Below are positions 1 to 5,822 of a DNA stretch of 6,891 nucleotides, piece after piece. The DNA is from CAZAQB01 sp964487155 (GTDB taxonomy: Bacteria; Pseudomonadota; Gammaproteobacteria; Nitrococcales; Nitrococcaceae), in NCBI GenBank assembly GCA_964487155.1, contig CAZAQB010000173.1, positions 1 through 6,891 on the forward strand. The letters are read 5' to 3'. Every line of letters starts with the position of its first letter. The stretch's first letter is position 1. The translations under genes were made by a program, and so were the position numbers. The notes beneath the pieces are model-generated. The model had not been told where the DNA came from. It did no database searches and worked only from the letters and a program-made list of their open reading frames with translations.

Positions 1-35
1 GCGGCGCTGCCGGGCCGGATCGGCCGAACCCCACC

Positions 36-1094
36 TCAGGGCCGGCGCAGGCGGGCCAGCAGGGCCGCGGCCACAGCCAGCACCAGCACGGCCGGCCCCA
101 GGGCCACTACCGCCGGCGGCAGCCCGGTGAGCAGCCCCAGATTGCCGGCGATCTGTGCCCCCAGGTAGACCGCCAGACCCGTGACCCCGCCGGCCAGCAG
201 CCGGGCCCCCAGCCCGGCCCGGGGGTTGGTCACCGCAAAGGGCAGGGCCAGAAGCATCAGGGCGACGGTGATCAGCCCGGCCGCCAGTTTCTGCCAGAAC
301 ACCAGCAGATAGCGCTCGGCCGGGCGGTCCGCGGCGCGCAGGTAGCCTGCGTAGCGCCACAGTTCGGCCAGGGACAGGCTCTCCGCCGGGCGCTGCAGGC
401 GGGCCACGGCGGCGGCGTCGGCCAGCGGTTGCCAGCGCAGGCTGGCGGTTTGCCGGGGTGGCTTGCCGTCGAATTCCCGCACGGTCACCTCCCTGAGCCG
501 CCACTGGCCGCCGGGCAGCAGGTCCGCGCTGGCCGCCTGCAGGTGGCGTTCCAGCCGGGGCCCATCCGCCAGCTCGAAGATCTCCAGGTCGGTGGGAATG
601 CGCCCGTCGCGCATCTCGCCGATGCGCAGGATGGTGTCCCGGTCGCGCAGCCACCAGCCCAGGCTGGGTGCTCCGTCGGTGCCCAGGGCCTGGTTGCGGG
701 CCTGCACGGCGCGCTGGTCCAGCCAGGGTGCGGCAAGCTGCTCCAGCGCGACCAGCAGGGCCAGCAGCACCAGCGCAGCGCGCAGCACCGCGGCGGCGAC
801 CCGGGCCGGAGCCACGCCGGCCGCCCACAGCGCGGTCAGCTCGTGTCGGGCTGCCAGTTCACCCAGCACCGCCACGGTGCCCAGCAGCGCCAGGAACGGC
901 ATCAGCTGCGCCACCCGGCGGGGCAGGGTAAACGCGACCTGCAGCAGTGCATCCCCCACGCCGAAGCTCGCCCGGCCCACGTCCTCCAACTGCTCCACCA
1001 GGTCCAGGAAGCTGAACAGCGGCACCAGCAGGGCGCCGGCCAGCAGGCAGCCCAGCAGCACCCGGCTCACCAGGTAGCGATCCAGGCGGCTCAT
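36..1094 (-). CDS. lptG: LptG-family lipid export ABC permease subunit
   Basis: This is an inner-membrane permease that, with LptF and the ATPase LptB, extracts lipopolysaccharide (or a related lipid) from the inner membrane toward the periplasmic LptC/LptA bridge. The 352-residue product has the LptG layout. An N-terminal motif (LDRYLVSRVLLG, 4-15) leads into three hydrophobic segments (about 13-33, 60-79, 98-122). A soluble periplasmic beta-jellyroll region follows (about 125-245), then three more hydrophobic segments (about 268-287, 298-322, 328-348). The stretch RHELTALWAAGV (83-94) matches the cytoplasmic coupling helix that docks on LptB. The length is normal for LptG. I chose the ATG at 1094 over an upstream extension because it gives an LptG-like N terminus, forms an ATGA overlap with the lptF stop, and has GGAG (1104-1101) six bases upstream. 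Translation is probably coupled to lptF. Whether it carries LPS or another lipid is discussed in the findings. Confidence 0.93.
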   Translation of the reverse strand: MSRLDRYLVSRVLLGCLLAGALLVPLFSFLDLVEQLEDVGRASFGVGDALLQVAFTLPRRVAQLMPFLALLGTVAVLGELAARHELTALWAAGVAPARVAAAVLRAALVLLALLVALEQLAAPWLDQRAVQARNQALGTDGAPSLGWWLRDRDTILRIGEMRDGRIPTDLEIFELADGPRLERHLQAASADLLPGGQWRLREVTVREFDGKPPRQTASLRWQPLADAAAVARLQRPAESLSLAELWRYAGYLRAADRPAERYLLVFWQKLAAGLITVALMLLALPFAVTNPRAGLGARLLAGGVTGLAVYLGAQIAGNLGLLTGLPPAVVALGPAVLVLAVAAALLARLRRP

Positions 1095-2164
1095 GGGGCG
1101 CTCCGGTAGCGCGGCCAGAGCAGCGCCAGCAGCACCAGGGTCAGCAGGGCGTGAGGCCACCATAGGCCCGGAAAAGCGCCCACCGTGCCCTGTTCAACCC
1201 AGGTGCGGGCAATGCCGCCCAGGTTGTAGTAGGCGGCGTAGGCCAGCACCGCGGCCAGCAGCCGGGCGTGGCGGCCCCGTCGCGGGGCGGTGCGGCTCAA
1301 CGGTACCGCCAGCAGGGCGAGCAGCACGGTGGACAGCGGCCGGGACAGCCGCCACTGCAGCTCGGCGAGGTCGTCGGGGTCGTCCGAGGCCAGCAGGCTG
1401 GCGTTGGAGGCGGCCTTGCGCTTGTAGCCCACCAGGGTGTCGGGTTCCTCCAGAACCAGGCTCAGCTGCCCGAAGTGCAGCACCCGGTCGCCGCCGCTGC
1501 CGCTGCCGGATCCCAGCTGGTAGGCGGTGCCGTCCTCCAGCAGCAGCCTGGGGCGCTGGCCGGGGGGAGCGTCCGGCTTGGAGGCCTGGGGCGCCAGCAC
1601 GATCTCCCGGCGCTCGCCGTCCCGGCGGTAGAGAAACACACCGGACATCCGGTTGTGCCGCGGCTGCACCTGCCGGGCGTAGATGACCCGGCCGGTCTCG
1701 GTGCTGCCCTGGAATTGTTCCGGGGCGAGCCGGTCCAGGTCGAGTTCGGCCCGGGACTCGGCCTGGAGCTGGTAGTTCCAGTTATAGGCCCAGGGGCGGG
1801 CCTGCAGCGAGATCAGGCCCACCACGGCGGCCAGGGGCAGGGCCAGCAGCGCCACCGGGCGCAGTACCCGGGTCTCGCCCACGCCCATGGCCTGCAGGGC
1901 GGTCATCTCCTGGTCGTGGTGCAGCCGCCCGAGCCCCATCACCACGCCGAGGTAGAGAGCGATGGGCAGCAGCACCTCCAGGGCGATGAGCGTGCGCAGC
2001 CCTACCAGCTGCAGGACCACCGCCATGCCCAGGCCCTCGGAGACGGCGTCGGCCATGAAGCGGGCGGTGCTGAAGCTCGCGAACATCACCACCAGCACGC
2101 CGGCCACCAGCGCCAGGCCCTGGCCCATCTCCCGGGCCAGGTAGCGGTCAATGATGCGGGTCAA
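1091..2164 (-). CDS. lptF: LptF-family lipid export ABC permease subunit
   Basis: This is the partner permease of LptG in the LptB2FG-type exporter of the inner membrane. The 357-residue product starts with IIDRYLARE (4-12), close to the N terminus of E. coli LptF. Hydrophobic segments lie at about 16-35, 50-78, 100-120, 274-290, 300-315 and 336-350, with a periplasmic domain between about 122 and 265. HHDQEMTALQAMGVG (82-96) is the coupling-helix region. ELQWRLSRPLSTVLLALLAV (268-287) matches the conserved helix after the periplasmic domain. The start is a TTG at 2164: an in-frame TGA lies only three codons upstream, and an ATG at 2174 is out of frame. The Shine-Dalgarno sequence is weak. 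A Gly/Ser run (218-225) sits in the periplasmic domain. The gene heads a two-gene operon with lptG. The upstream divergent neighbour is a nucleotidyltransferase and not pepA, the usual neighbour of housekeeping lptFG in gammaproteobacteria. Confidence 0.93.
   Translation of the reverse strand: MTRIIDRYLAREMGQGLALVAGVLVVMFASFSTARFMADAVSEGLGMAVVLQLVGLRTLIALEVLLPIALYLGVVMGLGRLHHDQEMTALQAMGVGETRVLRPVALLALPLAAVVGLISLQARPWAYNWNYQLQAESRAELDLDRLAPEQFQGSTETGRVIYARQVQPRHNRMSGVFLYRRDGERREIVLAPQASKPDAPPGQRPRLLLEDGTAYQLGSGSGSGGDRVLHFGQLSLVLEEPDTLVGYKRKAASNASLLASDDPDDLAELQWRLSRPLSTVLLALLAVPLSRTAPRRGRHARLLAAVLAYAAYYNLGGIARTWVEQGTVGAFPGLWWPHALLTLVLLALLWPRYRSAP
1490..1513 (-). repeat. Gly-Ser codon repeat inside lptF
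   Basis: Alternating glycine and serine codons encode GSGSGSGG at residues 218-225 of LptF, within the periplasmic domain. It looks like a flexible loop between two strands, and the short GC-rich repeat could vary in length between strains. Nothing shows a regulatory role. Confidence 0.6.
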
Positions 2165-2375
2165 CAGCGGTCATCCGTTGCCGCGCCCGGCATCAGGGCG
2201 GGCGAGACGATGCCCGGACTGGGGCTCCGGCGATGGTAATGTTCGTGTAACACGTTAGGATATCCGGCTTTGCATCGGCGCTCGCGTCGGCCGGGCCCAA
2301 GGATCCTGCGCCCGGCGCCATCCAGCAAGGGCACGTCGCATCATCGGGTGCAACCTCAGACTGTGGAATTAAGCG
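2165..2375. promoter_or_regulatory. Divergent intergenic region, lptF / nucleotidyltransferase
   Basis: These 211 bp separate two divergently transcribed genes, so promoters for both should lie here. The only AT-richer part is about 2236-2264, and it contains an 11-bp inverted repeat (2244-2254). TAGGAT at 2256-2261 (plus strand) could serve as a -10 for the nucleotidyltransferase, but no good -35 is placed upstream. No convincing sigma-70 pair was found for lptF either. I see no small ORF or structured RNA in it. Confidence 0.4.
2244..2254. promoter_or_regulatory. Short palindrome, possible operator
   Basis: CGTGT-A-ACACG is a perfect inverted repeat with 5-bp arms around one central base. 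It lies in the AT-richer core of the lptF/nucleotidyltransferase spacer, where a regulator could act on both directions. An 11-bp palindrome can arise by chance, and I recognise no specific regulator motif. Confidence 0.25.
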
Positions 2376-3155
2376 ATGAGTAGATCGGGAACGGCCCGCC
2401 CCCGCGAGGCCATCGTGCTCAGTGCCGGCCAGGGCAAGCGGTTGCTGCCCCTGACGGCGGACCGCCCCAAGTGCAGCCTCGAAGTGGGCGGACAGTGGGT
2501 GATCCACTGGCAGATCGACGCCCTGCTGGCAGCCGGCATCGAGCGGGTGCGCCCGGTGCTCGGCTACGGGGCCGACCGTGTGGAGCCGGCGCTGGCCGCG
2601 CGCTACGGCCGGGAGCGGGTGCAGCCGCTGTTCAATCCCTTTTTCAGCGTGGCCGACAATCTGGCCAGTTGCTGGATGGCGCGGGCGGCGATGGAGGGGG
2701 ACTTCCTGCTGCTGAACGGCGATACCCTGTTCGAGGCCGCCGTGCTGGAAAGGCTGTTGGATGCGCCCGCGGCGCCGGTGACCCTGGCGGTGGACCACAA
2801 GCCCTCCTACGACGATGACGATATGAAGGTGCAGCTGGACGGACGCCGGCTGGTGCGCGTCGGCAAGACCCTGCCCGCCGCGGCGGTGGACGCGGAGTCC
2901 ATCGGCATGATGCTGTTCCGGGGCCAGGGGCCGGCGCTGTTCCGGGATGCCCTGGAGGAGGCCATGCGGGCACCGTCCGGCCTGCGCCGCTGGTATCTGT
3001 CTGTGATTGACGCCATGGCCGACGACGGGGTGGTCCAGGTCTGCTCCATCGACGGGCTGCGCTGGGCGGAGCTGGACTTCCCCGCCGACCTGGACGACGT
3101 GGAGGCGGTGGTGACCGCCGGCGCCTCCGCCCGGGCGCTGCGGCAGGGCAGCTAG
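2376..3155 (+). CDS. Sugar/phosphocholine-type nucleotidyltransferase
   Basis: This 259-residue cytoplasmic enzyme has the Rossmann-like nucleotidyltransferase fold that joins a phosphorylated headgroup or sugar to an NMP moiety, releasing pyrophosphate. LSAGQGKRLLPLT (15-27) is the nucleotide-binding G-x-G-x-R loop, followed by PKCSLEVGG (31-39) with the usual lysine. LLLNGDTLF (111-119) carries the metal-binding aspartate, and ELDFPADLDD (232-241) supplies the second acidic site. NPFFSVADNLASCW (87-100) and YDDDDMKV (145-152) resemble the phosphocholine cytidylyltransferase (LicC-like) family, so CTP and a choline- or glycerol-type phosphate are plausible substrates, but the sequence does not settle this. 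The ATG at 2376 has a weak GGA eight bases upstream. The gene stands alone on the plus strand, divergent from lptF and convergent with the second nucleotidyltransferase. Alternatives are a hexose-1-phosphate nucleotidyltransferase of unknown pathway. Confidence 0.85.
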   Translation: MSRSGTARPREAIVLSAGQGKRLLPLTADRPKCSLEVGGQWVIHWQIDALLAAGIERVRPVLGYGADRVEPALAARYGRERVQPLFNPFFSVADNLASCWMARAAMEGDFLLLNGDTLFEAAVLERLLDAPAAPVTLAVDHKPSYDDDDMKVQLDGRRLVRVGKTLPAAAVDAESIGMMLFRGQGPALFRDALEEAMRAPSGLRRWYLSVIDAMADDGVVQVCSIDGLRWAELDFPADLDDVEAVVTAGASARALRQGS

Positions 3156-3162
3156 CAGCCCG

Positions 3163-3987
3163 TCAACGATCAGATCCTGACGCCGGCGCTCGGCGTTCCA
3201 GCAGCGCCTCCGCCAGCCGCAGGTCTTCGGGAGTATCCACGTCCACCGCGGCCTCCGGATCGTCCAGCAGCACCGCGCCCAGGCGCAGGTCCAGGCGCCG
3301 GGACAGCCGCGCCAGGGCCTGGTCCAGGCTCAGCGTGCCGGTGAGGTAGGCCAGCACCCCGAGCGGTCCCAGCATGCCGGCAATGACCCGCCACGGCCGC
3401 TTGCGCTGAGCCTCTACCCGCTGCCACTGCTCCAGCAGGCGGCGCCCGGCCGGGCCCGGGAAGGCGAACAGGTTGGTGCCGCAGTAACCGCCGCCGCGCA
3501 GCCGGGTGACGGTGCGCCGGGTGTCCGGCCAGGCGCGCCGCACGGTCTCGTACTCCACCAGCCCGACCGCCACGTCGAGTGAGCGGCCTGTCGCGAGTGC
3601 CGCGAAGCGGTCCACCAGCGCCGGCTGGAGCAGGGCATGGTCGGCCGTGGTGAGCAGCACCGGCCGCTGGCCGCCCAGTGCGGCGAGGCCGGCGGCAGCG
3701 CTGGCGCTCGGTCCCGGCTGCGGGGCAATCCAGTCCACCCGTCCCGGTTCCAGCCGCGAGCTCAGTTCGGAGGCACCCTCCAGGATCTCCCGGGCCGGGC
3801 CGCAGAGCAGTACCCGCCGAACGCTGCGGCTGGCCTGCAGGGCGTCCAGCACCCGCAGCACCATGGCCCGGCCGGCCACCGGTGCCAGCGCCTTGCAGGG
3901 TACGCCCGCGGCGCGGGCTACCGGATCGCCGGGTCCCCGGTCGGCCGCCAGCACCAGCGCGTCGTAGTCGCCGCCCGGTCTGGTCAC
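3163..3987 (-). CDS. MobA-like nucleotidyltransferase family protein
   Basis: This 274-residue cytoplasmic protein has a second, different nucleotidyltransferase fold (MobA-like NTP transferase). ALVLAADRGPGD (10-21) occupies the nucleotide-binding loop but lacks the standard G-x-G-x-R spacing. CKALAPVAGRAM (31-42) supplies the conserved lysine, VLLTTADHALL (110-120) the metal-binding aspartate, and AAVDVDTPEDLRLAEALL (246-263) the C-terminal acidic motif seen in MobA, GlmU and IspD relatives. GGGYCGTNLFAF (165-176) matches the substrate-pocket loop. The GTG start at 3987 overlaps the stop of the upstream acyltransferase-like gene as GTGA and has GGAG eight bases upstream (3999-3996). The frame stays open further upstream to 4731, but that part lies inside the neighbouring gene and reads as low-complexity shadow. 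The substrate is unknown; molybdenum cofactor work is unlikely given the lipid-gene context and the altered loop. Confidence 0.8.
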   Translation of the reverse strand: MTRPGGDYDALVLAADRGPGDPVARAAGVPCKALAPVAGRAMVLRVLDALQASRSVRRVLLCGPAREILEGASELSSRLEPGRVDWIAPQPGPSASAAAGLAALGGQRPVLLTTADHALLQPALVDRFAALATGRSLDVAVGLVEYETVRRAWPDTRRTVTRLRGGGYCGTNLFAFPGPAGRRLLEQWQRVEAQRKRPWRVIAGMLGPLGVLAYLTGTLSLDQALARLSRRLDLRLGAVLLDDPEAAVDVDTPEDLRLAEALLERRAPASGSDR

Positions 3988-5150
3988 GCGGCCGGCTCCG
4001 GCAGCGTCTTGGTGTACAGGCGGTAGCGCTTGTAGAGCGTGCTGCCGACCAGCTCGAGCATGGAGCGCATGCCGGTGTTGTCGTCCAGGATCCAGGACAT
4101 CTCCACCCACTGCACCCCGTCCCGGCGCATGGGCGCCTGCAGGGCTGCGATGACCGAGAACGCCAGGGCCGAGCCGAGCGGCGTGCCCTGCAGCCCGGGC
4201 AGCACGCCCATCAGCGCCACCCGGGCGCTGCGCAGGCGGCGGCCCTTGAGGCGCCAGAGCAGACGCATCCAGCCCAGCGGCAGCAGCCGGCCGTTGAGGT
4301 CGCGAATGGCCTCGTTGAGGTTGGGCAGGCCGACGATGAACGCGGCCGGCTCGCCGTCCAACTCGGCGATCTGCACATAGTCCCCAGGCAGCAGCAGTCT
4401 CAGTGTCTCCCCCAGATCGGCGAATTCCGCCTCGGTGAATGGCACGAAGCCCCAGTTGTCGGCCCAGGCGGCGTTGAACAGTTCCCGCAGCAGGTCGATC
4501 TCCTGGGCCAGCCGGGCCCGGTTCAGGGGGCGCAGCCGGATGCGGGAGGTGTAGCGCCGCAGCGCGGCCTGCATGGGCCGAGGGCGGGTGAATCCGGTAT
4601 CGATTCGGTAGGCCAGCAGGTCCTTGGCCGGGGAATAGCCCTGGGCCTCCAGATGGCGGGGGTACCACGGCGGGTTGTGGGGCATCATCACCATGGGCGG
4701 ATCGTCGAACCCCTCCACCAGCAGTCCGCAATCGTGGTTCACGGACAGGTTGAAGGGACCGCTGACCCGGCGCGTGCCGCGGGCCGCCAGCCAGGACTCC
4801 GCCGCCGCGAACAGGGCGCCGAAGACCTCGGGATCATCTTCGCCTTCCAGCATGCCGAAGTGCCCGGTGTCCTCACCGTGGTGCTCGCGGTGCAGGTGGT
4901 CCACCTGGGCGCTGATCCGCCCCACCGGCTGGCCATCGCGAAGCGCCAGCCAGGCCTGCCACTCGGCGTGCTTGAAGTAGGGGTTGCGGCGCCCCAGATG
5001 GAGCCGGCGCTCCAGGTGCAGGGGCGCCACCCAGGCCGGATCGTCCCGGTAAATCGACCCGGCCATCCGGATAAAGCACCGCAGCCCGGCGGCGCTCTCG
5101 ACCGGCTCCACCTGAGGCCGGCCCGCAGACTCATTCTCGACAGCAGGCAT
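3984..5150 (-). CDS. GNAT-fold acyltransferase, YghO / bacterial ceramide synthase-like
   Basis: This 388-residue protein belongs to a large GNAT-fold family that includes E. coli YghO and, as I recall, the Caulobacter bacterial ceramide synthase, often misannotated as a dATP pyrophosphohydrolase. That enzyme N-acylates the amino group of a sphingoid base. Hallmarks are YRDDPAWVAPL (34-44), NPYFKHAEWQAWLA (56-69), VSGPFNLSVNHDCGLLVEGF (129-148), MMPHNPPWYPRHLEAQGY (155-172), and the C-terminal GNAT half with ALMGVLPGLQGTPLGSALA (312-330, acyl-donor binding region) and EMSWILDDNTGM (350-361). There is no signal peptide or clear membrane helix, so it is cytoplasmic or peripheral. The ATG at 5150 has a weak GGGAA six bases upstream. 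It is first in a two-gene unit with the MobA-like gene (GTGA overlap) and diverges from the HIT/AMP-ligase unit. I am confident of the family; ceramide synthesis itself is inferred from it and from the nearby acyl-activating enzyme. Confidence 0.82.
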   Translation of the reverse strand: MPAVENESAGRPQVEPVESAAGLRCFIRMAGSIYRDDPAWVAPLHLERRLHLGRRNPYFKHAEWQAWLALRDGQPVGRISAQVDHLHREHHGEDTGHFGMLEGEDDPEVFGALFAAAESWLAARGTRRVSGPFNLSVNHDCGLLVEGFDDPPMVMMPHNPPWYPRHLEAQGYSPAKDLLAYRIDTGFTRPRPMQAALRRYTSRIRLRPLNRARLAQEIDLLRELFNAAWADNWGFVPFTEAEFADLGETLRLLLPGDYVQIAELDGEPAAFIVGLPNLNEAIRDLNGRLLPLGWMRLLWRLKGRRLRSARVALMGVLPGLQGTPLGSALAFSVIAALQAPMRRDGVQWVEMSWILDDNTGMRSMLELVGSTLYKRYRLYTKTLPEPAA

Positions 5151-5289
5151 TGGGGGTTCCCGGAATCCGGCGGGGTCTCGCCTCGCCGCCGGCGATGGCG
5201 GCCCATGAGTGCAAAGGTTCCAGTATTGTGACAGGATTGCTGCTTTCGCGTGACACGCTGGCAGGCTCAGGGATTATCATCACGCATTC
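5151..5289. promoter_or_regulatory. Divergent promoter region with GTGACA repeats
   Basis: This 139-bp spacer separates the acyltransferase-like gene (minus) from the HIT gene (plus), so it should carry both promoters. Its plus-strand right half is the AT-richest part. GTGACA occurs twice, at 5228-5233 and 5250-5255, 22 bp apart (about two helical turns). The second copy sits inside the palindrome GCGTG-A-CACGC (5248-5258). No clear promoter for the minus-strand gene was found by eye. Confidence 0.4.
5250..5280 (+). promoter_or_regulatory. Candidate sigma-70-like promoter for HIT gene
   Basis: GTGACA (5250-5255) matches the -35 consensus at five of six bases and TATCAT (5275-5280) matches the -10 at five of six, but the 19-bp spacer is longer than ideal. 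Transcription would begin near 5287, three bases before the first ATG, implying a nearly leaderless message unless a later ATG is used. This is a by-eye proposal. Confidence 0.25.
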
Positions 5290-5748
5290 ATGGCAGCGAT
5301 GAACGGCAGTTCAGGGCGCTTCAACGCCACCATGCGCAAGTTCGGCGCGCCGGACAGCGTGATACGTGACTACCACGACTGGACCGTATTGCTGCGGCCG
5401 AAGCAGGCTACGTTGGGGGCGCTCGTGCTGGCGGCCTACGACCCGGCCAGCAATTTCTCCGGAATTTCGGAGCGGGCGTTCGGCGAGTTGAAGCATGTCA
5501 CCTCGGAGTTGGAAGCCGCTCTTCAGGGGGCCTTCGGGTACGACCGCATCAACTACCTGATGCTGATGATGGTGGATCCGGACGTGCACTTCCACGTGCT
5601 GCCCCGCTACCGGGAAGAGCGCCAGTTCGAGGGCGGCGTGTTCGCCGATCCGGGCTGGCCCGGACCGCCGGATCTGGCCCATGTCAACGCTACGGTGCCG
5701 AGCCTGAACGAGGCCATAGCGCAACGCATTCGGGCCTGCTGGCCGTGA
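5290..5748 (+). CDS. HIT-family nucleotide hydrolase/transferase-like protein
   Basis: This 152-residue cytoplasmic protein is of the histidine-triad superfamily, whose members cleave or transfer nucleotidyl groups (Ap4A, AMP-amidates, acyl-adenylates) through a covalent histidine-NMP intermediate. HDWTVLLRPKQATLGALVL (29-47) is the typical strand and substrate-loop region. NYLMLMMVDPDVHFHVLPRY (88-107) holds the triad. The triad reads D98-V-H100-F-H102, so the first histidine of H-x-H-x-H is aspartate, while the middle histidine (the usual nucleophile) is kept. PGWPGPPDL (121-129) near the C terminus is characteristic of this subgroup. The first ATG (5290) is used here, but none of the Met codons (5290, 5299, 5332) has a good Shine-Dalgarno sequence; homology begins around MRKFG (residue 15, 5332), so the N terminus is uncertain. 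It precedes the AMP ligase by 74 bp on the same strand and is likely co-transcribed. The substrate is unknown. Confidence 0.85.
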   Translation: MAAMNGSSGRFNATMRKFGAPDSVIRDYHDWTVLLRPKQATLGALVLAAYDPASNFSGISERAFGELKHVTSELEAALQGAFGYDRINYLMLMMVDPDVHFHVLPRYREERQFEGGVFADPGWPGPPDLAHVNATVPSLNEAIAQRIRACWP

Positions 5749-5808
5749 GCGGGGAGGCTGGCCAGCCGCCTGGGGGGCGCCGGCGCGTGCACTGGAACTG
5801 AATCTTCT

Positions 5809-5814
5809 GGAGGA
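5809..5814 (+). promoter_or_regulatory. Ribosome binding site deciding a TTG start
   Basis: GGAGGA lies eight bases before the TTG at 5823. An in-frame TGA at 5799-5801 rules out longer versions, and no ATG occurs in frame until 6009, well inside the adenylation domain. This places the start of the AMP ligase at the TTG. Confidence 0.8.
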
Positions 5815-5822
5815 CTGGGCCC

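Noticed and set aside
13..25. GGCCG-GAT-CGGCC hairpin after the lptG stop as a terminator
   Set aside because: Only five base pairs and no T-run; in DNA this GC-rich such stems are common. The operon could also continue past the left edge.
1268..2239. 323-residue plus-strand open frame opposite lptF
   Set aside because: His/Gln/Gly-rich low-complexity translation with no motif; it is the antisense shadow of lptF.
2193..2798. 201-residue minus-strand open frame covering the spacer and the start of the plus-strand nucleotidyltransferase
   Set aside because: His/Gln/Arg-rich sequence without a domain; most of it is antisense to a well-supported gene.
3146..3161. Hairpin at the convergent gene junction as a bidirectional terminator
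   Set aside because: The stem is short, has an A-A mismatch and a two-base loop, and no T-run follows on either strand.
3988..4731. 248-codon upstream extension of the MobA-like reading frame
   Set aside because: It lies inside the acyltransferase-like gene in another frame and is low in complexity; the GTG start with GGAG and GTGA overlap fits the family length.
3678..5231. 517-residue plus-strand open frame opposite the acyltransferase-like and MobA-like genes
   Set aside because: The translation is Pro/Arg/Gln/Gly-rich without a recognisable domain. Such long antisense frames are expected in very GC-rich DNA opposite real genes.
5756..5767. 12-bp perfect palindrome GGCTGGCCAGCC between HIT gene and AMP ligase
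   Set aside because: It has no room for a loop and no T-run, so it is not a terminator, and nothing points to a binding site.
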